Assembly (NCBI RefSeq): GCF_025143825.1
Contig: NZ_CP083560.1
Coordinates: 3,658,001 to 3,722,000 of the forward strand
DNA from: Sulfitobacter sp. S223
Lineage (GTDB): Bacteria > Pseudomonadota > Alphaproteobacteria > Rhodobacterales > Rhodobacteraceae
Length of the DNA: 64,000 nt
Direction: 5' to 3'
Below, piece by piece: positions 40,631 through 48,168 of the stretch. A model generated the notes under the pieces. That model had not been told where the DNA came from. It saw only the letters and a list, made by a program, of their open reading frames with translations, and did not search any database. The number at the start of each line of letters is the position of its first letter. Position 1 is the stretch's first letter. Both the position numbers and the translations under genes were made by a program.

Positions 40631-41571
40631 ACTTCAGAAAATTAATAACAATCACAGCATTAAGCGTTCTAGTTGCCAGTTGCGGCGGCGCACGTGACAT
40701 CAGTGGTTCCAAGGAAAAGCAGCCAGAACTGCCCACCATAGGTGAACTTGCCGGACCACTAGCAAATGTGCAGGCGAAAAAGCTGTTTGGCACAAAATCT
40801 TTCGCGACATCGCAAACGTCCAGTGCGTTCGGGAGCTATGCCAAAGGCTGTCTGGCCGGTGCAGAGCAGTTGCCGGAAAGCGGGCCAACATGGCAAGCGA
40901 TGCGCCTGTCACGCAACCGCAACTGGGGGCATCCCGAACTAATTGACATGGTCAAAAAGCTCAGTCGGGTTGCCGCCCAACAACCGGGATGGAATGGCCT
41001 TTATGTCGGTGACATGAGCCAGCCTCGTGGCGGCCCTATGCTGACTGGTCACCGCAGCCACCAGATGGGCTTGGATGCAGATATCTGGATGCTGCCCCCC
41101 AAATCTTTGAGCCTTACGCGCAGCCAACGCGAGAATATCTCTTCAATTTCGACCCGTCGGGCCAGCGGTGCCTATGTGAACAATTCATGGACCCGCTCGC
41201 ATCATGAAATCATAAAGGCTGCTGCAAAAGATCCGCGTGTGGCACGCATTTTTGTGTTCCCGGGGGCAAAAGTCCAAATGTGTGACGATGAACGCGGTGA
41301 TCGCAGCTATCTGCGCAAAATTCGACCGTGGTACGGCCATCACTATCACTTCCATGTACGGCTGAACTGCCCGAAGGGCGCGCGCGGCTGTGTAAACCAG
41401 AACCCGCCACCGGCCGGGGATGGTTGCGCTGATGCCCGTCAATGGCAATCTAACATCATCAAGCCGCCAAAGCCGAAACCAGGCGCAAAAAAGACGCCAA
41501 GCAAACCGCGCCGCGAACTTGTTCTGGCTGATCTTCCGGCACAGTGTAAATCCGTGCTCGACGCAAATTGA
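40627..41571 (+). CDS. mepA: Penicillin-insensitive murein endopeptidase
   Basis: The 314-residue lipoprotein cleaves D-alanyl-meso-DAP crosslinks in peptidoglycan. Its signal peptide ends in the lipobox LVASC (Cys about residue 19). The zinc-binding segments are HRSHQMGLDADIWM and HHYHFHVRLNCP, and the protein has several further Cys residues likely in disulfides, as in E. coli MepA. The C-terminal tail is Lys/Pro-rich (KPPKPKPGAKKTPSKP). It overlaps both neighbours: ATGA with the MFS gene and TTGA with the next gene. Confidence 0.95.
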   Translation: MNFRKLITITALSVLVASCGGARDISGSKEKQPELPTIGELAGPLANVQAKKLFGTKSFATSQTSSAFGSYAKGCLAGAEQLPESGPTWQAMRLSRNRNWGHPELIDMVKKLSRVAAQQPGWNGLYVGDMSQPRGGPMLTGHRSHQMGLDADIWMLPPKSLSLTRSQRENISSISTRRASGAYVNNSWTRSHHEIIKAAAKDPRVARIFVFPGAKVQMCDDERGDRSYLRKIRPWYGHHYHFHVRLNCPKGARGCVNQNPPPAGDGCADARQWQSNIIKPPKPKPGAKKTPSKPRRELVLADLPAQCKSVLDAN

Positions 41572-42431
41572 TCAGACTTGCACTGGTATTAATCTGCCTG
41601 TGTGGGAGCGTCCTTGCCGAGCCAACGCTGCATGCAAACGGGGCTGTGCGTTGGCAGCTTGACGCGCCATGGTTCGGGGGCTGGTCAGGCATAGAGATCG
41701 ACGCCCAAGGCGGGCAAATGACCGTCATTAACGATCGCGGGCAATTTGCTACGGCACGCTTGCAGCGGGCAAACGGCCTTATCACTGGCGTTGGCGTGCA
41801 AAACGTTACCGCGCTTGGCCGCTCTGTCGGGGGGCCTTTAGAAAAGAAGGCAAGCGATGCCGAGGGGCTCGCCATTGCAGACAACGGCGATGCCTTCATC
41901 TCGTTCGAGCACGAGCACAGGATCATGCAAGTTGATCTCTCGAACGGGCGAACATCAAATCGCATCGCCCTTCCATTTCAGAACGCGATGGAACCGAATG
42001 GCGGCGTTGAAGCCCTAGCCGTTGGGCCTGATGGGACGCTCTATGCGATCACCGAAACCCCGCCTACGGATCGTGCACCATTTCCATTGTACGCATACTC
42101 GGACGGGCAATGGCGGGTCAGCGCCCGCATTCCGCAACGCGGCTCTTTCGTGCCTGTGGGGGCAGATTTTGATGCCAATGGACGGCTCTGGCTGTTAGAG
42201 CGGTCTGTCTCACCACTGGGATTCCGCAGCCGTGTCCGTTTGTTTGTGTTAGACCCGCGTGCGCCTCGGGAACACACGCTTTTGACCACAGTACATACGC
42301 AATATGATAACCTTGAAGGGATCAGCGTCTGGCAGGACGCAAGCGGTCAAATGTATGTAACGATGATCTCCGACGACAACTTTCTACGGATATTGCGGAC
42401 CCAGATCGTCGAGTACCGCGTAACTGAATAG
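41568..42431 (+). CDS. Esterase-like/phytase-like secreted protein (PF13449-type)
   Basis: The 287-residue product starts with TTG overlapping the mepA stop (TTGA), followed by a signal peptide (MIRLALVLICLCGSVLAEP). The mature part is a predicted beta-propeller with recurrent blades: WSGIEIDAQGGQMTVINDRGQF, SDAEGLAIADNGDAFISFE, GVEALAVGPDGTLYAITE and YDNLEGISVWQDASG. This repeat pattern fits the esterase-like activity of phytase family. The activity is not proven for most members. A periplasmic or secreted location is expected. Confidence 0.85.
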   Translation: MIRLALVLICLCGSVLAEPTLHANGAVRWQLDAPWFGGWSGIEIDAQGGQMTVINDRGQFATARLQRANGLITGVGVQNVTALGRSVGGPLEKKASDAEGLAIADNGDAFISFEHEHRIMQVDLSNGRTSNRIALPFQNAMEPNGGVEALAVGPDGTLYAITETPPTDRAPFPLYAYSDGQWRVSARIPQRGSFVPVGADFDANGRLWLLERSVSPLGFRSRVRLFVLDPRAPREHTLLTTVHTQYDNLEGISVWQDASGQMYVTMISDDNFLRILRTQIVEYRVTE

Positions 42432-42482
42432 GGTTGCGAAAGAGCGCAAAGCCACCTAATGAGCCGTCTGTCTGCGATCCCC

Positions 42483-42520
42483 GCAGGTCAAGTCGCCGCA
42501 CCCTTGCAAAAAACGGTTCT
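42483..42520 (+). promoter_or_regulatory. Candidate preQ1-I-like riboswitch before the queuosine-precursor transporter
   Basis: GCAGG (42483-42487) can pair with CTTGC (42503-42507) across a 15-base loop, directly followed by AAAAAACGG (42508-42516). The loop CCG (42496-42498) could pair with the tail CGG, giving the H-type pseudoknot layout of preQ1-I aptamers with an A-rich tail. The downstream ATG at 42525 lies eight bases after the tail and lacks another ribosome-binding site. The loop is longer than usual and the match is by eye only. Confidence 0.35.
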
Positions 42521-42524
42521 AATT

Positions 42525-43142
42525 ATGACACGCACCCATCTTCCCGGCATTCTTGCCATGGCCGCCATCGTGGTCGCCTCCAATATTCTCGTACAATTTC
42601 TTTATGGCAACTGGCTCACGTGGGGCGCGTTCACCTACCCCCTCGCCTTCCTTGTTACCGATGTGATGAACCGCGTTTACGGTACCGCCGCAGCCCGTCG
42701 CGTCGTGCTGGCAGGCTTTGTAGTGGGTATCGTCTGTTCGCTCATCGGGACGCAGATCATGGGTGAGTTTGGCCCGTTGGTGACTGTGCGCATTGCTATC
42801 GGGTCTGGTCTGGCTTTCCTTATCGCGCAACTGCTGGACGTGGGCATCTTTGCAGCCCTCCGCGACGGACGCTGGTGGAAAGCGCCGCTTGTCTCAACTC
42901 TTGTAGGCAGCTCTGTTGATACGATCATCTTCTTTTCTGTCGCCTTCTCTGGCGCGTTGTCCTTCGTCCATCCAGCAACAGACGTTTCTTGGGCGTCCGA
43001 AGTTATCCCGATGTTGGGCTTCGGTCCAGAAGCGCCGCTTTGGGTTTCCCTTGCCGTCGCGGATTGGGCTGTAAAGTTGTCTTTGGCATTGATCGCATTG
43101 ATACCGTTCCGGATGATTACCGCCCGCCTGGGTGCTCGCTGA
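42525..43142 (+). CDS. yhhQ: Queuosine precursor transporter (YhhQ/VUT family)
   Basis: The product is 205 residues from the ATG at 42525 (MTRTHLPGILAM); an in-frame ATG at 42459 would add 22 residues that read through the riboswitch candidate and are not hydrophobic. It has about six helices. Family segments are AFTYPLAFLVTDVMNRVYG near the N-terminus, VSTLVGSSVDTIIFFSVAF and the C-terminal WAVKLSLALIALIPFRM. YhhQ imports preQ0/preQ1-type queuosine precursors for tRNA modification. No que biosynthesis genes are in the window. Confidence 0.92.
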   Translation: MTRTHLPGILAMAAIVVASNILVQFLYGNWLTWGAFTYPLAFLVTDVMNRVYGTAAARRVVLAGFVVGIVCSLIGTQIMGEFGPLVTVRIAIGSGLAFLIAQLLDVGIFAALRDGRWWKAPLVSTLVGSSVDTIIFFSVAFSGALSFVHPATDVSWASEVIPMLGFGPEAPLWVSLAVADWAVKLSLALIALIPFRMITARLGAR

Positions 43143-43252
43143 ACAAGCACCCAGCAGAAAAAGTTCAAACCGCCTCAAGAAAAAGCTTTGCGAATTCTGA
43201 AACCTGTGGGACGCTCATGACAGGTTCAACAAAATGTAAAGGAGGTGATCTA

Positions 43253-43309
43253 GTGTCAAGAAAGGTACTGGAGCGAGGTGTCGGAACAGCTTTGGAGGTC
43301 ACTTGTTAG
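43253..43309 (+). CDS. Leader ORF of 18 codons with a full-strength Shine-Dalgarno
   Basis: A GTG codon at 43253 opens an 18-residue frame (MSRKVLERGVGTALEVTC) ending TAG at 43309. AGGAGG at 43240-43245 is seven bases upstream, inside a 13-base perfect match to the complement of the 16S rRNA 3' end, which is unusually long. The stop codon lies within the 43303-43324 hairpin. Translation is plausible, but the peptide itself matches nothing I know; it may matter only as a ribosome-positioning leader. Confidence 0.4.
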   Translation: MSRKVLERGVGTALEVTC

Positions 43310-43380
43310 GGCAGTCCCTGACAAACTGAAATCCGAAGTGGGCTAAGGTCTAACCGATCCCGCCTCCTATACAATTCGAT

Positions 43381-43407
43381 TGGGCCGCTCTGAATAAGGG
43401 CGGCCCA
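43381..43407 (+). terminator. Intrinsic terminator between the leader RNA and arfB
   Basis: TGGGCCGCTC pairs with GGGCGGCCCA (10 bp, one G-U) around a TGAATAA loop and is followed by TTTCGC on the plus strand. It lies about 60 bases before the arfB start, so transcripts from the yhhQ side would end here unless antiterminated. Confidence 0.65.
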
Positions 43408-43467
43408 TTTCGCATCTTGGACCAGCCCCCCCTTCACCTCATCCATATCCGCGCTATGATCAGGATC

Positions 43468-43887
43468 ATGCTGCATATTACAGACGCCATAAACATTCAG
43501 GACTGGGAGCTAACCGAGAGCTTCATGCGTGCGTCAGGTCCCGGCGGCCAGAACGTGAACAAGGTATCTTCTGCCGTGGAATTGCGCTTTGAAGCGGCCA
43601 CATCGCCCTCTCTTCCTTTGCCGGTGAAAAACCGTCTGAGACGACTGGCCGGTCGCCGCTGGACCTCTGAAGGGGCGATAGTTCTGCAATGTGATGAAAC
43701 CCGCAGTCAGGCGCGCAACCGCGAAATTGTCCGTGCGCGGCTGAAAGAGCTGATTGAAAAAGCACTGACCCCGCCGAAGCGCAGGATAGCCACACGGCCC
43801 ACGTTAGGGTCGAAAAAGCGGCGCCTGAAAGCGAAAAAAGTGCGTGGTGAGGTGAAGGCCATGCGCGGTAAAGTGGATCCGGATTGA
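43468..43887 (+). CDS. arfB: Alternative ribosome-rescue peptidyl-tRNA hydrolase ArfB
   Basis: The 139-residue protein starts at MLHITDAINI; ATGs further upstream (43417, 43456) are in frame but not family-like. The catalytic GGQ loop is at residues 26-28 (RASGPGGQNVNKVSSAVELRF). The basic C-terminal tail (RRIATRPTLGSKKRRLKAKKVRGEVK) is the part that enters the empty mRNA channel of stalled ribosomes in characterised ArfB. It hydrolyses peptidyl-tRNA on non-stop ribosomes. It stands alone behind the terminator-ended leader and is convergent with cobF, 29 bases apart. Confidence 0.95.
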   Translation: MLHITDAINIQDWELTESFMRASGPGGQNVNKVSSAVELRFEAATSPSLPLPVKNRLRRLAGRRWTSEGAIVLQCDETRSQARNREIVRARLKELIEKALTPPKRRIATRPTLGSKKRRLKAKKVRGEVKAMRGKVDPD

Positions 43888-43916
43888 GGCCGATTTGTTC
43901 GCACCTCTATGCAAAA

Positions 43917-44663
43917 TCACAATTTTCTAAGCAGGTAGATGTCCATAATCCAGCCATGATCCGTGCGTGCACGGGCACGGGTTTGCGTAATCTGCTCAGC
44001 AACCTCCGACAGGGGGCCTTCGATAACAATCTGCTCTTTCATACCAACATATGCCCCCCACCAAATGTAGACACCGTCGGGTGATATCGCCTCAAAGGCA
44101 CTGCCCGCATCAAGCATAACCGCAACCGTATCGACGCCCGTTGGCCAGCCCTCTTCGCGTAGACGGCGACCTGTCGTGACGATAAAGGGCGCGCCTATTT
44201 CATTCAGAACCGTCGCATGGGCAGCCGTTAACGCCTGTAGAGATGTAATGCCGGGGATCACCGTAATCTGTGGCGCTGGCTTTATCCGCGCTGCGATCCG
44301 CAAAGTGCTGTCATAAAGCGAAGGATCGCCCCAGACCAGAAGCGCAACTTTTTTCGCGCTGCCATGTGAATCGATCGCATCCTGCCAGACGGTTGCGATG
44401 GCGTCGTGCCAGTCATCCACCCGCTGGCGGTAATCCGGCGTCGCTTCATTACGGACCGGAAGCTCAAATTCGACGATACGAGTTGTGTGGTTGGTGACAA
44501 GCTCATCGCACATATCAAGCCGCAGTTGGGCAAGGTCGTCTTTTCCCGTGCCTTTACGCGGGATCAGGATGACGTCCTGCGCATTCATCGCGCGAATGGC
44601 TTGCAGTGTCAGGTGTTCGGGGTTGCCGGTACCAATGCCTATAAGGGTCAGTTGCAGGCTCAT
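43917..44663 (-). CDS. cobF: Precorrin-6A synthase (deacetylating)
   Basis: The 248-residue SAM-dependent enzyme methylates C-1 of precorrin-5 with loss of acetate in the aerobic cobalamin route. The tetrapyrrole methyltransferase fold is visible from LTLIGIGTGNPEHLTLQAI to VIPGITSLQALTAAHATVL, with the CobF-specific DVILIPRKGTGKDDLAQLR. Its presence, with CobG, marks the oxygen-dependent pathway. It is the last gene of the minus-strand cob operon and overlaps the DUF1636 gene by ATGA. Confidence 0.95.
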   Translation of the reverse strand: MSLQLTLIGIGTGNPEHLTLQAIRAMNAQDVILIPRKGTGKDDLAQLRLDMCDELVTNHTTRIVEFELPVRNEATPDYRQRVDDWHDAIATVWQDAIDSHGSAKKVALLVWGDPSLYDSTLRIAARIKPAPQITVIPGITSLQALTAAHATVLNEIGAPFIVTTGRRLREEGWPTGVDTVAVMLDAGSAFEAISPDGVYIWWGAYVGMKEQIVIEGPLSEVAEQITQTRARARTDHGWIMDIYLLRKL

Positions 44664-44965
44664 GCTGGTATCCGTGCAATGGCTTTGGTGCGTAGATCAC
44701 CTAGCACACGCGCATCCGTGAACGTCCCGTTATCAGAGGCCTCATACAGCCTTGAAAACGTCTCTAACGCGGGGAAATCTGCTGCTGTTATTTCCCCAAA
44801 GAGGTAGGCCACCTTGCCTTGCGCACGAAACGCCACTGTTTGCGCACGGGTGCAGCCCGACATGCATTCAACCGACGAGATTGTCAGATGTGGGAGCGCG
44901 GCACGGGCCTCTCGGACAAAATCTGCGCTTTGCGCTGTGCAAGTGGTGCAGATGTAGCAGTTCAT
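44660..44965 (-). CDS. DUF1636 putative Fe-S/metal-binding protein (copy 1)
   Basis: The 101-residue protein has the pattern C-x2-C near the N-terminus (YICTTCTAQ) and C-x3-C in VECMSGCTRAQTVAF, resembling the four ligands of thioredoxin-like [2Fe-2S] ferredoxins. DUF1636 members are common in alphaproteobacterial cobalamin clusters, but their role is not established. It lies between cobA and cobF with ATGA overlaps on both sides. A second, longer copy is at 57579-57953. A redox or cobalt-handling role in corrin synthesis is inference. Confidence 0.85.
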   Translation of the reverse strand: MNCYICTTCTAQSADFVREARAALPHLTISSVECMSGCTRAQTVAFRAQGKVAYLFGEITAADFPALETFSRLYEASDNGTFTDARVLGDLRTKAIARIPA

Positions 44966-45687
44966 TCCTCTGGCTCCGCAAGCGGGCCATAGAAGATCAA
45001 CGCAGGCGTGCTGGTTTTTGTTTCTTCCAGATGCTTGGCCAATGTCGCGATCGTAAAGCGTTCAAGACGCTCGGCAGGGGTCGAGACCGCTTCGGCAAGC
45101 ATCGCCGGCGTGTTTGCGGGCAGTCCGTGTTCGATCAGACGTGCCACCAATCCTGCGAAGGTTTTCTTGCCCATGTAGACCACCGTCGTGGCCAAGGGAT
45201 CAGCCAACGCGGCCATGTTGACATCTGGCGGCAAATCTCCGGTAACATCGGCGCCGGTGATGAACTGGACCCTCCGCGCCGTCAGCCTGCGGGTAAGCGG
45301 AATGCCGGCGGTGGCAGCAGCAGCGGAGGCGCTGGTCACACCCGGGACAATTTCGAATGGGATACTGGCGCCACGTAAGGCGGTGATTTCCTCTTCCAGC
45401 CGTCCGAACATACCACTGTCCCCGGACTTAAGCCGCACCACCTGAAGGCCCGCCTGTGCGTATTCAACAAGCACACGGCTCACGTGATCCTGTTTTGGCG
45501 AAGGCCGACCCGCCCTTTTGCCCACGCCAATCAGGTCAGCGTCAGCGCGTGCATGGCTCAGGATTGGGCCAGACGAGAGATCGTCAAACAGCACCACATC
45601 CGCAGACTCAAGACGTTTAACCGCACGAACGGTCAGCAGTTCCGGATCACCGGGACCGGAAGAGACAAAGGAAACAAAGCCGGTCAT
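44962..45687 (-). CDS. cobA: Uroporphyrinogen-III C-methyltransferase
   Basis: This 241-residue enzyme adds methyl groups at C-2 and C-7 of uroporphyrinogen III, producing precorrin-2, the entry to corrinoids and siroheme. Motifs are VSSGPGDPELLTVRAVKRL, VVRLKSGDSGMFGR, EIVPGVTSASAAAATAGIPLTRR-type residues and VVYMGKKT. It is a stand-alone methyltransferase without the CysG dehydrogenase part. It overlaps cobB and DUF1636 copy 1 by four bases each. Confidence 0.96.
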   Translation of the reverse strand: MTGFVSFVSSGPGDPELLTVRAVKRLESADVVLFDDLSSGPILSHARADADLIGVGKRAGRPSPKQDHVSRVLVEYAQAGLQVVRLKSGDSGMFGRLEEEITALRGASIPFEIVPGVTSASAAAATAGIPLTRRLTARRVQFITGADVTGDLPPDVNMAALADPLATTVVYMGKKTFAGLVARLIEHGLPANTPAMLAEAVSTPAERLERFTIATLAKHLEETKTSTPALIFYGPLAEPEE

Positions 45688-47009
45688 GCGCCCTCCGCGA
45701 TCAGATGGAAGAATGTGCCTGAAACCTGACCGCCGCCCGCCGTCCGGCGATAGGTGCCTGTCTCAGGCACAGTCAGACCATTGCTGTCTGTGATTTTCGC
45801 CAAAGGCGTATCCGGTTCCTGTAGTATTGTTGCGTAATGGAATTCATGGCCGCGCAGTTGCGCACCCGATCCGGCACCGGGAATTGCCGCGTTCAAGGTC
45901 GCACGGCGATAGCCCAGGTGGAACTTACGCTTAGCGAAAGAGGTCTCTAATCCAAGCAGACCGAGCATTTCGTGACGGTTACCTTCCTTATCAACCAGAC
46001 CTGCGCCCAAAGCCATGTAGCCACCACACTCACCATGCACGGGGTTGGTTTCCGCGAAAGTACGCATCCCACTGCGGAAGGTCTCTGCAGCGGCGAGGGT
46101 CCCAGCATGGAGTTCAGGGTAGCCCCCTGGCAGCCAGCAAATATCAGCGCTGCTATCGGGTGCCTCATCCCGCAATGGTGAAAACGGTATTACCTCTGCG
46201 CCAGCCGCGCGCCAACCGGCGAGCAGGTGGGGATAGACGAAGGCGAAAGCATTGTCTTGGGCCAACGCAATACGCTGACCCGGCGGCGTTATCTTTAGGG
46301 CTGGGGCAATATTCGCACGCGCGCCTTCTGCTGCGGCGCGAAGGGCGTCCATATCCACATGTTCGGCCACAAAGGAGGCTGCATCGGCAAGAACTTCGGC
46401 AAGATTTTCCTGCTCACCCGCTTGGACAAGACCTAAATGCCGTTCAGGTAGCGTCACCTCGGATCGGCGCGGAAGCACGCCGAGGACCTTGATGCCCGCC
46501 TGCTCCATGCCGACACGCACAAGCGCCTCATGACGCGGAGATGCCACGCGGTTCAGCACAACACCCGCAAGCGTGACATCAGGGCGCATCATCTTAAAAC
46601 CAAGCGCCGTTGCAGCGACCGATTGGGCAGCACCGGACACGTCCAGCACCAGCACGACAGGCCAACCCATATTCGCGGCAATATCCGCGCTGGCGCCGTT
46701 ACCGGAAGCGCCCTGTATGGCAACCCCGTCAAACAGCCCCATTGAGCCTTCAGCAAGGATAAGGTCAGCGCCTTGCGCATTCCCCACCAACCCGTCGATG
46801 CGCGCGGCCTCCATCGACCAGCTGTCAATGTTGTAAGAGGCACGGCCCGAGGCGGCAGTGTGGAACGCAGGATCAATGTAATCCGGACCGCTCTTGAACG
46901 GCTGCACCTCTACCCCCTTCGCGCGGAAGGCGGCAAGCAAACCCAGCATCAGCGTTGTCTTGCCCGTGCCGGAAGCAGGGGCTGAAATCATCAGACCGGG
47001 GGGTATCAT
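45684..47009 (-). CDS. cobB: Hydrogenobyrinic acid a,c-diamide synthase
   Basis: The 441-residue glutamine- and ATP-dependent enzyme amidates the a and c side chains of hydrogenobyrinate. The P-loop is [16 protein letters not shown], followed by [13 protein letters not shown] and NIDSWSM. The C-terminal amidotransferase domain has the nucleophile Cys in [12 protein letters not shown] and the closing [10 protein letters not shown]. The CobB (not CbiA) assignment follows from the aerobic gene set. It overlaps cobM and cobA by four bases each. Confidence 0.95.
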   Translation of the reverse strand: MIPPGLMISAPASGTGKTTLMLGLLAAFRAKGVEVQPFKSGPDYIDPAFHTAASGRASYNIDSWSMEAARIDGLVGNAQGADLILAEGSMGLFDGVAIQGASGNGASADIAANMGWPVVLVLDVSGAAQSVAATALGFKMMRPDVTLAGVVLNRVASPRHEALVRVGMEQAGIKVLGVLPRRSEVTLPERHLGLVQAGEQENLAEVLADAASFVAEHVDMDALRAAAEGARANIAPALKITPPGQRIALAQDNAFAFVYPHLLAGWRAAGAEVIPFSPLRDEAPDSSADICWLPGGYPELHAGTLAAAETFRSGMRTFAETNPVHGECGGYMALGAGLVDKEGNRHEMLGLLGLETSFAKRKFHLGYRRATLNAAIPGAGSGAQLRGHEFHYATILQEPDTPLAKITDSNGLTVPETGTYRRTAGGGQVSGTFFHLIAEGA

Positions 47010-47788
47010 TCGGCCTCCGGAAAACGGGGTTCAGTGCCGACGGGGCGAAAGCGGCGGTCATAATCGCCCGCATAGAGCCTACTTTCACCGAAATCCTCTG
47101 AGCCCAACGCATGACCAACAAGGATCAACGCGGTGCGCGCCATCTCTTCTCCGACCTCGGTTTTGAGGGTAGCGAGCGTTGCGCGCACGACGCGCTCATC
47201 CGGCCAACTTGCGCGCCAGACCACAGCGACCGGGCAGTCAGGCCCATAGTGGGGGGTCAGCTCCTCAACCACACGATCGAGTACATGCACAGAAAGATGG
47301 ATGGCCAACGTGGCGCCCGTAGCGGCAAAGTTTGCAAGCGTCTCACCTTCTGGCATGGCAGTGGCACGACCGGAGGTACGCGTAAGCACGACTGACTGCA
47401 CAACCCCTGGCAAAGTAAGCTCAGCGGCCAGAGTGGCCGCTGCGGCGGCAAAGCTGGGCACACCAGGCGTCACATCGTAAGGGATATCCAACGCGCGCAG
47501 TCGGCGCAGTTGTTCACCCATTGCAGACCAGATCGACAAGTCGCCTGAGTGGATACGCGCAACATCCTGACCACGTTCATGGGCAGCGCTGATTTCTTCC
47601 ATGATTTCATCAAGCGACAGGCGCGCAGTGTTCACGATATGCGCGCCCTCTGGGCAGTGATCCAGAATACCCTCCGGCACCAGTGATCCCGCGTATAGGC
47701 ATACGGGACAGGCCGCGATCAGATCGCGCCCGCGCAGGGTAATCAGGTCAGCGGCACCGGGGCCAGCACCTATGAAATGTACGGTCAC
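47006..47788 (-). CDS. cobM: Precorrin-4 C11-methyltransferase
   Basis: The 260-residue SAM-dependent methyltransferase makes precorrin-5. It begins [18 protein letters not shown], with [35 protein letters not shown] and [14 protein letters not shown], all typical of CobM/CbiF. The tail contains [14 protein letters not shown]. It overlaps cobE and cobB by ATGA. Confidence 0.96.
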   Translation of the reverse strand: MTVHFIGAGPGAADLITLRGRDLIAACPVCLYAGSLVPEGILDHCPEGAHIVNTARLSLDEIMEEISAAHERGQDVARIHSGDLSIWSAMGEQLRRLRALDIPYDVTPGVPSFAAAAATLAAELTLPGVVQSVVLTRTSGRATAMPEGETLANFAATGATLAIHLSVHVLDRVVEELTPHYGPDCPVAVVWRASWPDERVVRATLATLKTEVGEEMARTALILVGHALGSEDFGESRLYAGDYDRRFRPVGTEPRFPEAE

Positions 47789-48168
47789 TCGTTTTCCTTT
47801 ACGTCATCGGCAATCGCCGCTGTTGCCATACCATCGCCCGAGACGACCCGCACCGCAACCAAGTGCGCTTGGGGACCCGAGGTCACCAAAGCAGCTGCTT
47901 CGCACAAGCTTCCCGTACCGAAAGTATCAATAATCCGCTGCGACTGTGTCGTTGTCATCATTTGCGCCATATCTTCAGTTCGTACTCCAAGACCGGGCAG
48001 GCCCATGGCTTGTGCAAGTTCGCGAAACACCGGAGCACGAGATTTTGCGCTCTCGGTTGCCAAAGCTTGCACAGGTGCGCCGCCTGAAGCCTCAATCGCG
48101 CGCAGCAATGCATCCTGTAATGACGCCATTGCAGCACCGCTTCGAAACCCAATTCCAGCAACCCTCAC
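47785..48168 (-). CDS. cobE: Cobalamin biosynthesis protein CobE (CbiG C-terminal type)
   Basis: The product is 127 residues if the start is GTG at 48168, which overlaps the cobL stop as GTGA and gives the family N-terminus [12 protein letters not shown]; a GTG at 48183 would add five residues. The fold is that of the C-terminal CbiG domain ([22 protein letters not shown]). CobE is found in aerobic pathways, with an unclear precise role around precorrin-5/6. It lies between cobL and cobM with coupled overlaps. Confidence 0.9.
   Translation of the reverse strand: MRVAGIGFRSGAAMASLQDALLRAIEASGGAPVQALATESAKSRAPVFRELAQAMGLPGLGVRTEDMAQMMTTTQSQRIIDTFGTGSLCEAAALVTSGPQAHLVAVRVVSGDGMATAAIADDVKENE

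Larger units (their letters stand above)
43197..43410 (+). ncRNA. Candidate structured leader RNA upstream of arfB
   Basis: Several paired elements fill this gap. One is a hairpin with arms TGAAACCTGT (43198-43207) and ACAGGTTCA (43220-43228). A long-range stem joins 43232-43250 (containing AGGAGG) to 43356-43376 (containing CCTCCT). A 9-bp hairpin TTGTTAGGG/CCCTGACAA (43303-43311/43316-43324) has a CAGT loop, and a terminator lies at 43381-43407. An 18-codon ORF starts at 43253. It could be an attenuation leader for arfB or a free small RNA. No family was recognised. Confidence 0.4.

Noticed and set aside
42459..42524. Upstream in-frame start for yhhQ
   Set aside because: The 22 extra residues are not hydrophobic, the ATG at 42459 has no ribosome-binding site, and the segment overlaps the riboswitch candidate.
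43197..43410. 6S RNA, SRP RNA or tmRNA as identity of the structured region
   Set aside because: The closed end stem recalled 6S RNA, but I could not identify any conserved 6S, SRP or tmRNA sequence block, and the strong Shine-Dalgarno with ORF does not fit them.
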